From the NCBI GenBank assembly GCA_030592245.1, contig JAUVJV010000111.1:1-7097 (forward strand): a DNA stretch of 7,097 nt, written 5' to 3'. The notes beneath the pieces were generated by a model. It saw only the letters and a program-made list of their open reading frames with translations. It had not been told where the DNA came from and did no database searches. Positions 6,045 to 7,097 of this stretch are shown here, in pieces. Both the position numbers and the translations under genes were made by a program. This DNA comes from Candidatus Eiseniibacteriota bacterium (GTDB lineage: Bacteria > Arandabacterota > Arandabacteria > Arandabacterales > Arandabacteraceae). How positions within the stretch are numbered: the first letter of the stretch is position 1; each line of letters begins with the position of its first letter.

Positions 6045-6650
6045 TCAGAAGGTCTGCCCGGAACCTGACACGGTCCTGACGACCGGTCTGTAAACATAGT
6101 CTTCGAACTCTTCACCGGGATAAGCCGGACGGTCTCCGGTCACATAGTGCATGTACACGCTGTCGGAAGTGGTACTCGCCGGCTGCGGGATCTCTCTCAT
6201 TGCGAAGCCTTCAACAACATCACCCGTGTAACCCCTCTCACCCGTGATGCCGGCCGGAGAGGCCATCCGCTCTTCAAGCCGCGCATCCTCGCCGGGCCCC
6301 ATTCGCTGAATGACAAAGACGCTGGTAAGGAGCGAGAATACGAATACCGTCGCAGCCGTGGCAAGCACGCGCCGGTTGCTCCGAATGAAGGCCGCGAGCG
6401 CACCCAGCCAGAACACCCGCTTGCGGGCCTCCCAGTCGTCGATCCTCTCGGAGAGCCTCAATGAGAAATCCTCACGGGGCTCGACTGGCTCCAGCTCGCC
6501 AAGGGCACTCATCACCCTGGCCATCAACCGATGTTCCTTCATGCATTGCGGACAGGAGGCAATATGCTCTTCGACGGCATGCGCTTGCGTGTCTGCGAGC
6601 TCATGCCTGCAATATGATCCCAGATTCTCGATGACCTGACTGCACTTCAT
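6045..6650 (-). CDS. Membrane-anchored zinc-finger (ZAS/zf-HC2) anti-sigma factor
   Basis: This protein is expected to hold the upstream-encoded ECF sigma factor inactive at the inner membrane. The 201 residues divide into a cytoplasmic zinc-binding anti-sigma domain (about 1-45), a linker, a single membrane span (about 94-115, TAATVFVFSLLTSVFVIQ) and a periplasmic tail of about 86 residues. The ZAS signature HxxxCxxC is seen as HIASCPQC (His29, Cys33, Cys36), with Cys3 or Cys14 as the likely fourth ligand. The tail is rich in Tyr, Pro and acidic residues and ends SGSGQTF. The ATG has GGAGG nine bases upstream, and the gene lies 15 bases after the sigma gene stop. No regulated-proteolysis site is obvious by eye. 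How the sigma factor is released is unknown, and the neighbouring HtrA-like protein appears unable to cut. Confidence 0.9.
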   Translation of the reverse strand: MKCSQVIENLGSYCRHELADTQAHAVEEHIASCPQCMKEHRLMARVMSALGELEPVEPREDFSLRLSERIDDWEARKRVFWLGALAAFIRSNRRVLATAATVFVFSLLTSVFVIQRMGPGEDARLEERMASPAGITGERGYTGDVVEGFAMREIPQPASTTSDSVYMHYVTGDRPAYPGEEFEDYVYRPVVRTVSGSGQTF

Positions 6651-6665
6651 TACGATGAGCCTCCT

Positions 6666-7097
6666 CTAGCTCTCGCTCCCGTAGTAGGGCTTGAGGATTT
6701 CCTTCACCCTCATTCTTCCCCGGTTGATCCGGGATTTCACCGTACCCTCCGGGAGGTTCAAGATTTCACTGATCTCTTCATAAGTTAGTTCCTGGATGTC
6801 CCTCAAGACAAGCGGGGCCTTGAACTTCTCGGGCAGCTTCTCCACCGCCTGCCTGACAAGGGTTCCAGCTTCCTTTCGTTCCATATCGAGGTCCGGTTGA
6901 GTCTTTTCATCCGGGATGTCCACACGGATCTTGCTGTCCTCATCCCGCTCGGCCATCCCCTCGAGCGAGTAAGTCTTGAACTTGCGTCGCCTGAGTTCGT
7001 TCCTGCACAGGTTGAGCGCAATGGTATAGAGCCATGTCGAGAACTTGGAGATCTGGCGATACCGGGCAGCGCTCTTATACGCCCTCAGGAAGGTTTC
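6666..7097 (-). CDS. ECF (RpoE-type) RNA polymerase sigma factor, C-terminal part (cut by window edge)
   Basis: An alternative sigma factor of the extracytoplasmic-function class, which directs RNA polymerase to stress or envelope promoters. The reading frame is open to the window edge, and 143 residues are visible. The first 38 (ETFLRAYKSA..., KFSTWLYTIALNLCRNELRR) are typical of the end of region 2, which melts and recognises the -10 element. A charged linker follows (about 40-75), then region 4 (about 78-135) with the helix-turn-helix LTYEEISEILNLPEGTVKSR that contacts the -35 element. The ATG at 6956 is internal, not the start, because region 2 continues upstream of it. The usual length of about 190 residues suggests around 50 are missing. 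It heads the sigma/anti-sigma/HtrA-like operon; the promoter lies outside the window, so autoregulation cannot be judged. Confidence 0.95.
   Translation of the reverse strand, partial: ETFLRAYKSAARYRQISKFSTWLYTIALNLCRNELRRRKFKTYSLEGMAERDEDSKIRVDIPDEKTQPDLDMERKEAGTLVRQAVEKLPEKFKAPLVLRDIQELTYEEISEILNLPEGTVKSRINRGRMRVKEILKPYYGSES

Noticed and set aside
6666..6956. The ATG at 6956 as the start of a small 96-residue sigma-like protein.
   Set aside because: The same frame continues upstream to the window edge and encodes clear sigma region 2 sequence, so this ATG is an internal methionine of a longer protein.

Overview
All nine genes read from the minus strand, so transcription runs from high to low coordinates. 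The window is GC-rich, densely packed bacterial DNA with gaps of 2 to 22 bases inside operons and Shine-Dalgarno sites often lying in the end of the upstream gene. I see no tRNA, rRNA, CRISPR array, insertion sequence or phage gene. An outer-membrane-type lipoprotein of the DUF4837 family (best known from Bacteroidota and relatives), together with type IV pilus and bacterial-type acetyl-CoA carboxylase genes, suggests a diderm bacterium, possibly of the Bacteroidota/FCB superphylum or one of its uncultured candidate phyla. That placement is inference.

Region 1 (7097 down to 4825) is an envelope-stress style operon: the C-terminal part of an ECF sigma factor (cut by the window edge), a zinc-finger anti-sigma factor with one membrane span, and an HtrA/DegP-like PDZ protein. 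The order recalls sigma/anti-sigma/HtrA modules such as algU-mucA-mucB-mucC-mucD. Here, however, the HtrA homologue appears to have lost both its catalytic His (now Ser) and its catalytic Ser (now Ile). It therefore looks like a pseudoprotease kept as a folding, binding or sensing protein.

Region 2 (4824 to 3659) is a 146-base gap with a plausible sigma-70 promoter, followed by one gene for a DUF4837 lipoprotein carrying an unusual cluster of cysteines.

Region 3 (3658 down to 1) opens with a second sigma-70-like promoter in a 74-base gap. It is followed by a tight operon: M24 Xaa-Pro aminopeptidase, elongation factor P (efp), biotin carboxyl carrier protein (accB), a PilT/PilU-family pilus retraction ATPase, and biotin carboxylase (accC, cut by the window edge). 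The peptidase-efp-accB-accC order is common in bacteria. The pilus ATPase gene between accB and accC is the unusual part, because it sits between two genes whose products normally work in one enzyme complex.

The three observations most worth following are the doubly substituted HtrA homologue in the sigma-factor operon, the anti-sigma factor tail ending in Phe that could be a ligand for its PDZ domain, and the pilT-like gene inside the acetyl-CoA carboxylase operon.
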